A stretch of DNA of 64,000 nucleotides from Candidatus Sumerlaea chitinivorans (GCA_003290465.1 CP030759.1:598672-662671), one strand, 5' to 3'; positions 53,240 to 63,099 are shown, counted from the stretch's first letter. A program made the numbers and translations. The notes: generated from the letters alone by a model not told the origin.

Positions 53240-55354
53240 TTATCTCCGACTCCGAGATTTCGTGTTTCCGTTTTTGGTCTTTGAGTTCTTCGAAAGCTTG
53301 TTGTCATTTTCTCCTGCGGAAGCGGTGCCAGAGTTCTTTCCTGCCAAATTGCTTTCTGCGTCAGGAACAACTCCGGAAGTCGCAGCGTCATTCGCCGACT
53401 CGGCGGAGAAGTCTGCCGGCAACTCGCTCGCGTTTATCAAAGGATCGTTGGGCGATGGCTCGCGCGTTCCCTTCGCCACACGAGTGCCAAGTTGAGATTG
53501 TCCCCCCTTGCGGTAGAGGCGGATATTGGTCAGATGTTCCTCGTAGGTCTTCGCAAACGCGTGCGATCCATCGCCTTTGTAGACATAGTAGAGATAGTCG
53601 GTTTGTGCTGGCTGAAAGGTTGCCACAAGCGATGCAATCCGCGGGTTGCAAATCGGTCCCGGAGGCAGCCCCTTATTGAGATACGTATTATACGGATGCG
53701 AAGTTTTGAGGTCGTCGAGCGAGAGGGGTCGGGACCAGTCGCCGATCGCATAGTGCACGGACGCATCAATCTCCAACCGCATGCCCTTTTTGAGGCGGTT
53801 GAAAATTACCGAGGCAATAAGCGGCCGCTCTGAATCTATGCGCGCTTCGCGCTCGATGAGCGAGGCCATAATCACGTGTTCATGAAAGCTTAGGTTGTCC
53901 GTTCGTACAATGCCTTCAAGGTGTGTTTGTGCCATCTTCTTGAACGTCTCAACCATCATAGTAATCAGCTCTTCCTCTTTCATCCCCGGGCCAAAAAAGT
54001 AGGTGCTGGGATAAAGATAACCCTCTAACGAAGGCACGTCGAGGTTGAGTTTGCGTATGAAAGTCTGGTCCTCGACGAGCGACAAAAATCGCTCTTCGCT
54101 GAAAAGCTCGTTCTTCCGCTTAACGATTGCTGCAATTTCACGAGCAGTTTTGCCTTCTGGAATCGTGATTTTAAAATCTTGCGAGCCTTCTACGAGCTTA
54201 TTGTAGATCTCGCTCAGACTCATCGTCGCGTTGAGCTTATAGGCGCCGGACTTGATCTTGTGCGCATTGTTATTGAGCCACGCCAGATAACGCAGAAGGT
54301 AGGCATCATCCACGCCCAAATAAGAACCCAGCAGGTTCGCGTTTCGCAGGCGTTCGATGATCTGTGGGAGCCGATCTCCCGGATTTACGTTCAGGATCAC
54401 GGTGCGTTCAGGGACAAACTGCGTATTGTACAACCGGTCCGAAGCGTACCGGTAATAGATCAGGGCAACAATGACCACCGTAAAGACAATAAGTAGAATT
54501 GCCCAACTGATGAGATTGAGAAGTGTCCCTATAAGCGAGCGTTTCTTTCTGGGTTTGCGTCGTTGGGAGGGGATTTCTGCCGTCTCTTCGTGTTCAAGGT
54601 GAGGAACGGCTTCTCCGTATGGGAAAAGTACTTCAGCCGAAGTGGCTGCGGAGGTGCTGGGCTGTGAACCTTCGCTATTCTGAGACTCGGCTGGCTCGGT
54701 GACGGTAGAGCCTGATTGCTGCGATTGTTCTGCCGCATCTTCGGGGGCGCCTATTGCTTGAGAGGCTGCTGAATTGGTTCCGTCTGGCTCCACGGAGGCC
54801 TGAAGAGGAACGTCTGATGCCTGAATGGTGGAGTCTATTGAAGTTGGCTCCACTGCTGGCGCCTCTGCAATACGTCCCTCAACGGAATCGCTCGCTTCTG
54901 TGGGCTGATCTGCACCCGATAAGGCAGGAGGCACGCCACCAGCTTGCTCTAAGGCCAGAGCAAAAATAGGTGTTTCACTGGGTTGGTCGGATTGAGCAGC
55001 GGCTTCGTCACGGGGTGCCGAGATCCTCGAAGGACTTTCTGTGCTCTCACTCTTCTCAGCGAGGAGCGTCTGGGGAGGTGGTTCATGGGTGACTTTGTTA
55101 TCTTGGTGGGCAGGCTGAAGTGAACTACCCTGAGATAAGGCTACAGTGTCCGGTGTCGGCTGAGTCGGCGATGGCTGAGGTGTGGTTCCTGCCGTATCCT
55201 CGTCCCATACCTCGACGTAAAAGTCTGCGGACGGGTCTTCTTCTGAGTCACCCTGCGGCCGGCTCGGTGCAGTTCTATTAGTCGCCGCATTTTCAGCAGA
55301 GCTTTCTCCGCCTGGGTTGTTATCAAAATTTTCTTTCTCTTTGAAATCTGCCAT
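53240..55354 (-). CDS. mltG: Endolytic transglycosylase MltG with long N-terminal extension
   Basis: 704 residues, about twice the usual MltG. Residues 1-270 are low-complexity, acidic and rich in Pro, Ser, Gln, Ala and Glu. One membrane helix follows at about 280-303 (AILLIVFTVVIVALIYY), then a LysM-like region, and the YceG catalytic domain. That domain contains LEGYLYPSTYFF, the catalytic glutamate (about 502) in ASLIEREARID, FNRLKKGMRLEID and LPPGPICNPR. A second disordered Ser/Asn-rich tail closes the protein. MltG cuts nascent glycan strands and terminates their extension. Upstream of psd and pssA on the same strand. Confidence 0.94.
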   Translation of the reverse strand: MADFKEKENFDNNPGGESSAENAATNRTAPSRPQGDSEEDPSADFYVEVWDEDTAGTTPQPSPTQPTPDTVALSQGSSLQPAHQDNKVTHEPPPQTLLAEKSESTESPSRISAPRDEAAAQSDQPSETPIFALALEQAGGVPPALSGADQPTEASDSVEGRIAEAPAVEPTSIDSTIQASDVPLQASVEPDGTNSAASQAIGAPEDAAEQSQQSGSTVTEPAESQNSEGSQPSTSAATSAEVLFPYGEAVPHLEHEETAEIPSQRRKPRKKRSLIGTLLNLISWAILLIVFTVVIVALIYYRYASDRLYNTQFVPERTVILNVNPGDRLPQIIERLRNANLLGSYLGVDDAYLLRYLAWLNNNAHKIKSGAYKLNATMSLSEIYNKLVEGSQDFKITIPEGKTAREIAAIVKRKNELFSEERFLSLVEDQTFIRKLNLDVPSLEGYLYPSTYFFGPGMKEEELITMMVETFKKMAQTHLEGIVRTDNLSFHEHVIMASLIEREARIDSERPLIASVIFNRLKKGMRLEIDASVHYAIGDWSRPLSLDDLKTSHPYNTYLNKGLPPGPICNPRIASLVATFQPAQTDYLYYVYKGDGSHAFAKTYEEHLTNIRLYRKGGQSQLGTRVAKGTREPSPNDPLINASELPADFSAESANDAATSGVVPDAESNLAGKNSGTASAGENDNKLSKNSKTKNGNTKSRSRR

Positions 55355-55498
55355 TTATCTTTCCGAAACCCTTTGCGCGTTCGCAATCGGCTTCACTGGA
55401 CACACAAATTCGTCGACTGTAAACACACAAAGCAATTGACGCTTCTTTTAAGATGCTGACATCAATGATGTCTTCAGGAATTCACATGGAGCGTGGAC

Positions 55499-56659
55499 AT
55501 GTTACGACGCACGGATTTAGAACGCCTCGAATTTGAAACTCTTGCCTCCTATGCCGTAAAGAGTGCCGAGACACGCGGTCGCGATTATCCCATCGAGCCA
55601 GACGAATTCCGTACTGAATTTCAACGTGACCGCGATCGCATCATCCACTCAACGGCTTTTCGCAAATTGGAATACAAGACCCAGGTGTACATGGTTCATT
55701 ATGGAGATTACTTTCGAACCCGACTTACCCACACCATGGAAGTGGCTCAAATTGCCAGAACGCTCGCGCGCAACCTCCGCCTGAATCCGGATCTCACCGA
55801 GGCAATTGCACTTGCGCACGATTTGGGGCACACACCCTTTGGCCATAGCGGAGAAATTGCACTTAAGCGCTTGCTAAAAGACGAAGGGGGATTCGAGCAC
55901 AATGAACAAGGGCTTAGGGTGGTCGAGTACTTGGAGGAACGTTACCCCGATGTTCCGGGTCTCAACCTCACGTGGGAGGTCCGCGAGGGAATCATCAAGC
56001 ACGACACCGAGTACGACTCGCCAAGTGTCCCAGAGCGGTTCAAGCCGGAATGGGCACCGACTCTCGAAAGTCAGGTTTGCGACGTCGCTGATGAAATTGC
56101 ATACAATAACCACGACATCGACGACGCGCTGAAAATGGGGCTGATCTCGATCAAAGATCTGCGCGAAGTCGACTGGGTATACGAAATATTTGAAACCGCC
56201 AGGAAAGAGCTGCCCGAGGACATTCCTGAGAAATTTATCAAATATCGTGCAATCGGCACTCTGATTGATATGCAAGTCGCCGACACGCTACGCACCACGG
56301 AAGAGAATCTAAAAAAGTACAACATCGCTTCGGTAGAAGACGTCCGAAAATGTCAGCATCGCATCGTCACCATGAGCGACGAGATGCTCGCAAAAAACCG
56401 CGTCCTTAAGAATTTCCTCATGCGTCGGGTCTATCGGCACCCGTACGTTGTGAGGATGGCGACAAAAGCTGAGCGCTTCATCGAAAGAATGTTCCGCCTC
56501 TACGTGGAAACACCTGAACAGCTTCCTTTGAAGTATCAGGCGCGCATCGAACGGGATGGTCTCGTTCGTGTGGTTGTCGACTACTTAAGTGGGATGACCG
56601 ACCGTTACCTGCTCGATGAGTATATCAAAGCATTCGAACCGATTGGCAAAGTCCTGTAA
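55499..56659 (+). CDS. dGTPase-like deoxynucleotide triphosphohydrolase (HD domain)
   Basis: 386 residues from the ATG at 55499, which has GGAG 7 bases upstream; a GTG at 55493 is in frame. The HD metal site is in RLTHTMEVAQ and AHDLGHTPFGHSGE, with VADEIAYNNHDIDDAL further on. Family members hydrolyse dGTP or other dNTPs to nucleoside and tripolyphosphate and affect DNA precursor pools. The start FRTEFQRDRDRIIHSTAFRKLEYKTQV (in short RDRDRIIHSTAFRKLE) is the typical dGTPase signature. Divergent from mltG; luxE follows closely. Confidence 0.94.
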   Translation: MLRRTDLERLEFETLASYAVKSAETRGRDYPIEPDEFRTEFQRDRDRIIHSTAFRKLEYKTQVYMVHYGDYFRTRLTHTMEVAQIARTLARNLRLNPDLTEAIALAHDLGHTPFGHSGEIALKRLLKDEGGFEHNEQGLRVVEYLEERYPDVPGLNLTWEVREGIIKHDTEYDSPSVPERFKPEWAPTLESQVCDVADEIAYNNHDIDDALKMGLISIKDLREVDWVYEIFETARKELPEDIPEKFIKYRAIGTLIDMQVADTLRTTEENLKKYNIASVEDVRKCQHRIVTMSDEMLAKNRVLKNFLMRRVYRHPYVVRMATKAERFIERMFRLYVETPEQLPLKYQARIERDGLVRVVVDYLSGMTDRYLLDEYIKAFEPIGKVL

Positions 56660-56687
56660 CGCCAAAACGGACGCAGATTTGAGGATC

Positions 56688-57848
56688 ATGAGCCGAGGAA
56701 CGTGGCGTTGTGCTTACGAGGCTTTGCAAAGCGAGCTGATTTCATTGATTGAATCTGCCGCAGACTCCCCAGAGGGGTGGTCGCGTCATCCTTTGTGGGA
56801 CGACGCCTGCTTCGGTGAGCTGGCTCGGAGAATTTTCCAGTTCCAGCGTCGCTTCAACCCGTATTATTCCGCGTACTGCGGAGTGAGCGGGGGGCAATCT
56901 CCAGCGAGATGGCAGGATGTGCCAGCAGTCTGGACGCGAGCTTTCAAACGCGCGGAGGTGGCGGTTTTTCCCAAGCGCGCTGCCCAAACGTGGTTTCAGA
57001 CCAGCGGGACGACCGAGGGCGAACCGGGATTCCACTACTTTGCCTCTTTAGCTCTTTATGAGGCCTCGGTGGCGGCCACATTCCCCCGTTTCCTGCTCCC
57101 GGACTTGCCTCGAATACGCATGCTGATCTTGACGCCTGAGCCGGTTGAAGCACCTCATTCGTCACTCATCCACATGCTGGGAGTTGTGAAAGAACGGTTT
57201 GGAACGGAGAACAGTGGTTTCTTCATGCGAGCCGGCGAACTTGATCAGCAGGGCTTGATCAGGGCACTTGAAGAGTCCACCCACTCGCGAGAACCAGTGC
57301 TTCTCATGGGGACCGCCTTTGCCTTCGCGTACTTTCTTGAATATGCGCGTTGCAATGGGTTGCGATTCCGGCTTCCACCCAGAAGCCGAATCATGGAAAC
57401 GGGTGGCTTCAAAGGACGCGTCCGCGAAATTCCGCGTTCTGAATTCTACCAATTGCTGCAGGACACGCTGGGCATCCCGCAATCGGCGATTGTGAACGAA
57501 TACAGCATGACCGAGCTGTCATCGCAGTTTTATGACCGAAGCTTACTCGAGTTCCTGAAAAAGCGGACGGCACCATCAGAGCCCCGGATCAAGAGCGGCC
57601 CCCCTTGGGCACGTGTACGCATTGTTAACCCGTTGACAGGCCAAGAGGTGGGCATCGGCGAACGTGGCTTGATCCGGATTTATGATCTTGCGAACTTGGG
57701 AAGCGTACTGTCCATTCAGACAGAAGATGTGGGAATCCGTCACAGTGACGGTTTTGAAATTGTTGGGCGCGTTGGGTCTGCACCGCCTCGCGGCTGCTCA
57801 CTGGAAGCGGAACCACTACTTAATTCTGTAGGGGAGAAAACATTATGA
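56688..57848 (+). CDS. LuxE-family acyl-protein synthetase
   Basis: 386 residues. The ATG at 56688 has GAGG upstream; a frame extending into the dGTPase gene is rejected. An adenylate-forming fold like PaaK is shown by QTSGTTEGEPGF and, in the C-terminal half, NEYSMTELSSQF. Cys370 near the C-terminus, in RGCSLEAE, is at the place of the acylated cysteine of LuxE. LuxE activates a fatty acid with ATP and hands the acyl group to LuxC, which is encoded 7 kb away. The ATGA overlap with an aminotransferase gene is not explained by any known pathway. Confidence 0.84.
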   Translation: MSRGTWRCAYEALQSELISLIESAADSPEGWSRHPLWDDACFGELARRIFQFQRRFNPYYSAYCGVSGGQSPARWQDVPAVWTRAFKRAEVAVFPKRAAQTWFQTSGTTEGEPGFHYFASLALYEASVAATFPRFLLPDLPRIRMLILTPEPVEAPHSSLIHMLGVVKERFGTENSGFFMRAGELDQQGLIRALEESTHSREPVLLMGTAFAFAYFLEYARCNGLRFRLPPRSRIMETGGFKGRVREIPRSEFYQLLQDTLGIPQSAIVNEYSMTELSSQFYDRSLLEFLKKRTAPSEPRIKSGPPWARVRIVNPLTGQEVGIGERGLIRIYDLANLGSVLSIQTEDVGIRHSDGFEIVGRVGSAPPRGCSLEAEPLLNSVGEKTL

Positions 57849-59053
57849 GTTGTTCGCCATTTCAAAATATCGAACTTGCACCACCTGATCCCATTCTGGG
57901 GCTGACCGAAGCCTTCAACGCCGACACTAATCCGAAAAAAGTGAACCTTGGTGTCGGCGTCTATCAGGATGAAAACGGGAAAGTGCCCGTTTTGAAAAGC
58001 GTACGCGAGGCGGAAAAACGCTGGTACGAACGCGAGGACTCGAAGAGCTATCTACCCATTGATGGCGTTCCTGCTTACAACAAAGCTGTCCAAAGCCTAC
58101 TTTTTGGGGCCGATTCCAATCTCATAGCTGAGCAACGATTGGTTACTGTACAAACGCTGGGGGGAACAGGCGCATTGCGTTTGGGTGCCGACTTCTTGAA
58201 GCGGTTCTTTCCAAACTCGGCGGTTTACATTAGCAATCCCAGCTGGGAGAATCATCGTGGGATTTTCGAAGCATGCGGCTTTGAAGTGCGCACGTATCCG
58301 TATTACGACTCGAACACCTCATCGCTGGACTTTTCCGCGATGGCAGATGCTTTTTCGAAACTCCCCGAGCACAGCATCGTGCTAATGCACGCATCGTGCC
58401 ACAATCCCACGGGAGTAGACCTATCGGAAGAACAGTGGGAGCAAGTTGTGCCCCTGCTGGTCGAACGCCACGCCATTGTCTTTTTGGATTTTGCCTATCA
58501 AGGCTTTGCAAAGGACATTGAGGCGGATACCCTTGCTCTTCAGGCATTTGCGAAACGTGGCGTGCCATTCCTTGTTGCAAGCTCCTTCTCAAAGAATTTC
58601 TCACTTTATCGAGAAAGAGTGGGGGCACTAACTTTCGTTACCGCGAACGCGGACGAAGCCAAACGCGTTTTGAGTCAGGCGAAACGCGTGGTACGAACGA
58701 ACTGGTCAAATCCTCCGTCTCACGGCGCTCAAGTGGTGGCCCTAATTCTGAACGATCCAGAGCTTCGCGAAATGTGGCGCGGAGAGGTCGCGGCGATGCG
58801 CGAGCGCATTCGAAAAATGCGCTCATTGTTTGTAGTTAAGCTGCGCGAATTGGGCGTAAAACGCGACTTTAGTTTCATTGAGCGACAGAACGGAATGTTT
58901 TCCTTCTCCGGCCTCACCCCGGATGTGGTCGAGCGCCTGCGTAATGAGTATAGCCTCTATATCGTTCGAAGTGGGCGAATCTGTGTTGCGGCAATGAACG
59001 AACGCAACATTGACTATATCTGCTCGGCAATTGCGGCGGTTCTTGAGAAGTAA
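57845..59053 (+). CDS. Class I aspartate/aromatic aminotransferase
   Basis: 402 residues; the ATG overlaps the luxE stop and follows TAGGGGAGAAAA. The N-terminus NLGVGVYQDENGKVPVL and the PLP lysine Lys250 in SSFSKNFSLY place it in the AspC/TyrB (I-alpha) branch, with YIVRSGRICVAAMN near the C-terminus binding the substrate carboxylate. HASCHNPTGVDLS is the cofactor-contacting loop. It moves the amino group between aspartate (or aromatic amino acids) and 2-oxoglutarate. Substrate preference cannot be read from sequence. glnE lies downstream. Confidence 0.94.
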   Translation: MSCSPFQNIELAPPDPILGLTEAFNADTNPKKVNLGVGVYQDENGKVPVLKSVREAEKRWYEREDSKSYLPIDGVPAYNKAVQSLLFGADSNLIAEQRLVTVQTLGGTGALRLGADFLKRFFPNSAVYISNPSWENHRGIFEACGFEVRTYPYYDSNTSSLDFSAMADAFSKLPEHSIVLMHASCHNPTGVDLSEEQWEQVVPLLVERHAIVFLDFAYQGFAKDIEADTLALQAFAKRGVPFLVASSFSKNFSLYRERVGALTFVTANADEAKRVLSQAKRVVRTNWSNPPSHGAQVVALILNDPELREMWRGEVAAMRERIRKMRSLFVVKLRELGVKRDFSFIERQNGMFSFSGLTPDVVERLRNEYSLYIVRSGRICVAAMNERNIDYICSAIAAVLEK

Positions 59054-59125
59054 GACGGCCGTCGGGGCTGAGCCGAACTATACACAAGTCTTGCGCCACA
59101 CCGAAGCGCCTGCTAATGCGAGGTT

Positions 59126-62100
59126 ATGACCATTAAGGCACTGGCGCAGCGTCTTGTCGCCAACCTGATCAGAAAAAGGCCGGCGGTGAGGGATGTCTAC
59201 ACCGAGGAGTCGCTCGAAAAGAGGGTTGGCGCGCTTGCCGCGCTTTTGCGTCTTGAAAGTAGCGCTTATGCCGAGGGGCTTCAGGGCATCATCGAAGCGT
59301 GTCTCGAAACCCCAGAGCCTATCGCAGCGCTTACCAATTTTGAGCGATTCTTTGAAAGTCTGGAAGCGCCGCGGGAGTGTTACGAGCGCTTGGCAAGAGA
59401 TGCCCAGGCGCTCCGCTGTGTGAGCGTCCTGTTTGGTTACTCTCAATTTCTTTCGGATGTGCTGATACGCTATCCTGAGTTTTTCGATTGGCTCTGCGCC
59501 CCTTCTCGTTTAGAAGCTCCTAAGGGAACTGCCGAATACCGAGAAGAAGCACTCGGCATTGTGCAGGCTGAAGAAGACAGCTCCACAGCGCGCAACATGC
59601 TGGCCCGTTGGCGCCGCCGTGAAATATTAAGGATTGGGGCGCGCGACCTTCTGCGTCATGCAAGCATTGAAATCATCACACATGAGATTTCCGACTTGGC
59701 ACAGGCCTGCATAACGGCAGCTGCGGACGTAGCGTGGCGAGAAATGGTGAATCGCTACGGCGAGCCACAGGCGGAATCTGAACTTCAGCCTCGGCATACC
59801 GCCGGCATGTGTGTCATCGGCATGGGCAAGCTCGGTGGGCGCGAACTGAATTTCTCGTCGGACATTGACCTGATTTTCATATATGAAGCCGAAGGGGAGA
59901 CGAGTGGCCTTCTGCCAGATGGCCGGCGAGTCCAACCGACATCCAATCATCAGTTTTTTAACAAAATGGGGGAGGCGATAGTTCGCTTTTTGTCCGAGCC
60001 CGGAGAGCATGGGAATCTGTTCCGCGTCGATATGCGCCTTCGTCCTGAAGGCAAAGCAGGCCCCCTTGCGCGTTCCCTTGAGTCCTTCGCAAACTATCTT
60101 GGGCAACAAGCGCGTGACTGGGAGAAGCTCGCCTACCTGAAGGCCCGTGTGATGTGTGGGCCCGCGCAACTGGCTGAGAGGATTTATCGGTTCACCCAAG
60201 AGTTCGTTTTCGATGCCACGGAACCCGAACAAATCATCCGAGAAATTGAGAAACTGAAGTTGATGATCGACCGGGAGGTCCACCTGAGCGATCTATACCA
60301 TCGGGAGGTCAAGCGGGGCTATGGCGGAATACGCGAAATTGAGTTTGTGATTGCCGCCATGCAGATCGTCTACGGGCGGACACATCGTGCGCTGCGGGTG
60401 CGCAATATCTTCGTCGCGATCGAACGACTTCGCGAGGTGAATCTCCTCACCGCTGACGAAGCGGAATTCTACTTAGATGCGTACAGCTTCCTGCGGCTCG
60501 TTGAACACCGTTTACAGATGGCCGCAGAGCATCAAACGCACACGTTGCCTGCTCAACCCAACCAACGTGCGATTCTGGCTGCCCGTTGCCACTTTGCATC
60601 CCCGGAGGAATTCGAGGCTAAGCTATCGTCCGTTACAAACGGCGTCCACGAGCGTTTTGTGCGGTTTTTCCAGCAAGATGTCACTGAGGCCAGCAGGGAA
60701 CTTAGCGATGTGCTTGTGATTCTCGATCAAGATGCAGATGAGTCCGCTGCAATAGACGTTTTAGCCCGCTATCATCTTGGGAACAAGGAGTGCCTCCGTC
60801 TCATCCGGGACTTATGCTATGGGACGAGAGAAGTTTTTGTCAGCGCCGAAGGTCAGCGGTATTTCGAGCAGATGGTACCCTCGCTGCTTCGGCTCACAAT
60901 GAGAATGCCCGATCCGCCGGCCGTAATCCGCAATCTTCACTCGTTCATGCTCTCGATTAAAGGCATCACCTACTACTATGAACTGATCGCCCAACATACG
61001 GACATATTGAAATTACTCGTGCTTTTGTTTGGTACTTCGGACTGCTTTTCGGAATATCTGATTAGCCATCCGGAATACTTTGATACTTTGTTAACAAGTC
61101 GAGTACTTTACGACAATATCAATATCGATAGTGTCCGCGACCGAGTCGAGCAAGCTTTGCGTGGAGCGCGATCGCTTGACCGGCAGCTAATCCTTCTCCG
61201 GCGAGCGGTTAAGTTTGAACTGCTACTGGCAGCTTTGAGGCGTATTTTGAACTTATGCTCCCTTAGCGCCACATTGCGAGAGCTGAGTGAAATTGCAGAC
61301 GCCAGCCTTGGGTTCGCGTTTGATCTGGCAGCGCGCCGCATGCTTGCCCGAATCGCAGGATGTGCACCTCACGAAGTCGAACCAACCGAATTGGAGAAAC
61401 TTCAGTCTGAAGCAGCTACCTCATTCGCAGTGTTTGCTCTTGGAAAGTACGGTGGACGCGAAATCAATTTTGGCAGCGACTTGGACGTGGTGTACGTCTT
61501 TGATGAGACGAACGCAGCCGGGCAAATCTATTTGAACAGCTTGCAGCGAGCGATCCAGTTCGCTGACCACATAGCGTTTGTGTTGAGTGAACCACTTGCG
61601 GAAGGGCGAGTCTTCTCGCTGGATGTTCGTTTACGCCCACACGGTAAGAACGCTCCGGTAGTGACGCCGTTCTCTCTATACAAGACCTACCTCGAACAGA
61701 CTGCTGAGGTGTGGGAATTCCTGGCACTCACACGTGCTCGTCACATTGCTGGCAATGTTGAGATAACGCGTGAGGTGCTTGCTACGGCACAACGGGAGGT
61801 TGCCCGCCGTTTCGAGCACTCCGTGATTCTTGAGGAAACGCTGGCGATGCGCAGGCGTTTGGAACAAAGCATTTCCGCTGACGAGTCAGCTGGGCTTGAG
61901 TTCAAGCGCTCAGCAGGAGGGCTTGTGGATATTGAGTTCCTCATCCAATACTACATGCTGGTGGGGCGGCTCACGTGGTCGCTGCATTCAGGTCAGTCCT
62001 ACTTTGAAGTTCTGGAGGCAGCAGCGGCTCAGCCACCTTGCGATAGAAACGATTGGGAAATCCTACGCGCCACCTACTCCTATTATCGTCATGTAGAAAC

Positions 62101-62278
62101 AGCTGTGCGTCTCGCGTGTGGAGAGCGGGGAACGACCCTGCCGAAAGACCCCACGAAACAGCGCAACGTTGCGATCCAATGCGGAAAAGAGAATGCCGAG
62201 GAACTTGTGAGGGAGCTCACTGAGAGGATGCATGAGGTCAGAGAAGTCTTCCAGCGGTGCATGGCCCACGAATCGTGA
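59126..62278 (+). CDS. glnE: Glutamine synthetase adenylyltransferase / deadenylase
   Basis: 1050 residues, about 100 longer than E. coli GlnE. Both nucleotidyltransferase domains are intact: MGKLGGRELNFSSDIDLIF near residue 230 and LGKYGGREINFGSDLDVVY near 772. Each is followed by its helical partner (GGIREIEFVIAAMQI and GGLVDIEFLIQYYML). GlnE adds AMP to or removes it from glutamine synthetase according to PII and glutamine. glnA and glnB are not in the window. The gene is best known in Proteobacteria and Actinobacteria, so its presence is informative about the host. ATG at 59126 has no clear ribosome binding site. Confidence 0.96.
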   Translation: MTIKALAQRLVANLIRKRPAVRDVYTEESLEKRVGALAALLRLESSAYAEGLQGIIEACLETPEPIAALTNFERFFESLEAPRECYERLARDAQALRCVSVLFGYSQFLSDVLIRYPEFFDWLCAPSRLEAPKGTAEYREEALGIVQAEEDSSTARNMLARWRRREILRIGARDLLRHASIEIITHEISDLAQACITAAADVAWREMVNRYGEPQAESELQPRHTAGMCVIGMGKLGGRELNFSSDIDLIFIYEAEGETSGLLPDGRRVQPTSNHQFFNKMGEAIVRFLSEPGEHGNLFRVDMRLRPEGKAGPLARSLESFANYLGQQARDWEKLAYLKARVMCGPAQLAERIYRFTQEFVFDATEPEQIIREIEKLKLMIDREVHLSDLYHREVKRGYGGIREIEFVIAAMQIVYGRTHRALRVRNIFVAIERLREVNLLTADEAEFYLDAYSFLRLVEHRLQMAAEHQTHTLPAQPNQRAILAARCHFASPEEFEAKLSSVTNGVHERFVRFFQQDVTEASRELSDVLVILDQDADESAAIDVLARYHLGNKECLRLIRDLCYGTREVFVSAEGQRYFEQMVPSLLRLTMRMPDPPAVIRNLHSFMLSIKGITYYYELIAQHTDILKLLVLLFGTSDCFSEYLISHPEYFDTLLTSRVLYDNINIDSVRDRVEQALRGARSLDRQLILLRRAVKFELLLAALRRILNLCSLSATLRELSEIADASLGFAFDLAARRMLARIAGCAPHEVEPTELEKLQSEAATSFAVFALGKYGGREINFGSDLDVVYVFDETNAAGQIYLNSLQRAIQFADHIAFVLSEPLAEGRVFSLDVRLRPHGKNAPVVTPFSLYKTYLEQTAEVWEFLALTRARHIAGNVEITREVLATAQREVARRFEHSVILEETLAMRRRLEQSISADESAGLEFKRSAGGLVDIEFLIQYYMLVGRLTWSLHSGQSYFEVLEAAAAQPPCDRNDWEILRATYSYYRHVETAVRLACGERGTTLPKDPTKQRNVAIQCGKENAEELVRELTERMHEVREVFQRCMAHES

Positions 62279-62366
62279 TACTCTCGACGGATGGGTAAGA
62301 TCCAACAAAGTGCTAATGTGTTTTCGCTTGATGAGATGCTCGAGAATCTAAGTATTTACTAACATT

Positions 62367-63074
62367 ATGAGTGACGCAAAAGTGACTTACAGCGAGTTTG
62401 TTTTACGCCGACTGCATTCTCTGACGGGGGTTATTCCCCTCACATTTTTTATTTTCTTCCACTTCTTTGCAAATTCATATTCGACGAAGGGACCAGAAGC
62501 ATTCAATGCAACGGTGGCAACGTTAAGAGGACTGCCGTATTTGCACGCGATTGAGTGGGGATTGCTATTTGCTCCTTTTCTTTTCCACATGATCTACGGT
62601 CTCTGGGTCGTCTACACGGGAAAGCCAAATCCCCTCCGTTATAAGTACCCCAGAAACTGGGCCTACTTATTTCAGCGAGTCACTGCCATCGTTCTCTTCG
62701 TGTTCATCCTTTACCATGTCATTTCGTTGCGGTTTATGGATTATCGAGCGATCAACCCCGCCACGGGGAAGCTCGACTTTTACAACCACCTCCATCATGA
62801 GTTCCAGAATCCGTTGATTTACTGGTGGTACGTGGTGGGCATTGCGTGCACAGCTTTCCATTTGGCGAATGGTCTGTGCACATTTTGCATGACGTGGGGG
62901 ATTACCGTCGGTCGGACCTCGCAACGGTATTTTGCTTATGCCATGACAGGTTTAGGCATCCTGCTTTTTGTGGTAGGCGTGAGCGCAATCCATGGATTCC
63001 TGAATCCCCCCAAGGACGCAGTAAAGACAGCACAAGAAGTTTCAGTGCAGGCCGCAACCGTGCAAAACCCCTAA
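62367..63074 (+). CDS. sdhC: Succinate dehydrogenase / fumarate reductase cytochrome b558 subunit
   Basis: 235 residues with five membrane helices, as in Bacillus SdhC. Haem-ligand histidines are expected in LRRLHSLTG, FFHFFANS, LFHMIYG, LYHVISL and AFHLANGL, all present. The C-terminal tail is longer than usual (about 25 polar residues). It anchors the flavoprotein and iron-sulfur subunits and passes electrons to quinone. The sdhA and sdhB genes do not follow: a terminator ends the unit right after this gene, so they must lie elsewhere. Nothing upstream is functionally related. Confidence 0.93.
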   Translation: MSDAKVTYSEFVLRRLHSLTGVIPLTFFIFFHFFANSYSTKGPEAFNATVATLRGLPYLHAIEWGLLFAPFLFHMIYGLWVVYTGKPNPLRYKYPRNWAYLFQRVTAIVLFVFILYHVISLRFMDYRAINPATGKLDFYNHLHHEFQNPLIYWWYVVGIACTAFHLANGLCTFCMTWGITVGRTSQRYFAYAMTGLGILLFVVGVSAIHGFLNPPKDAVKTAQEVSVQAATVQNP

Positions 63075-63099
63075 CAATTTCTGTGGATGCTTAGAAACT

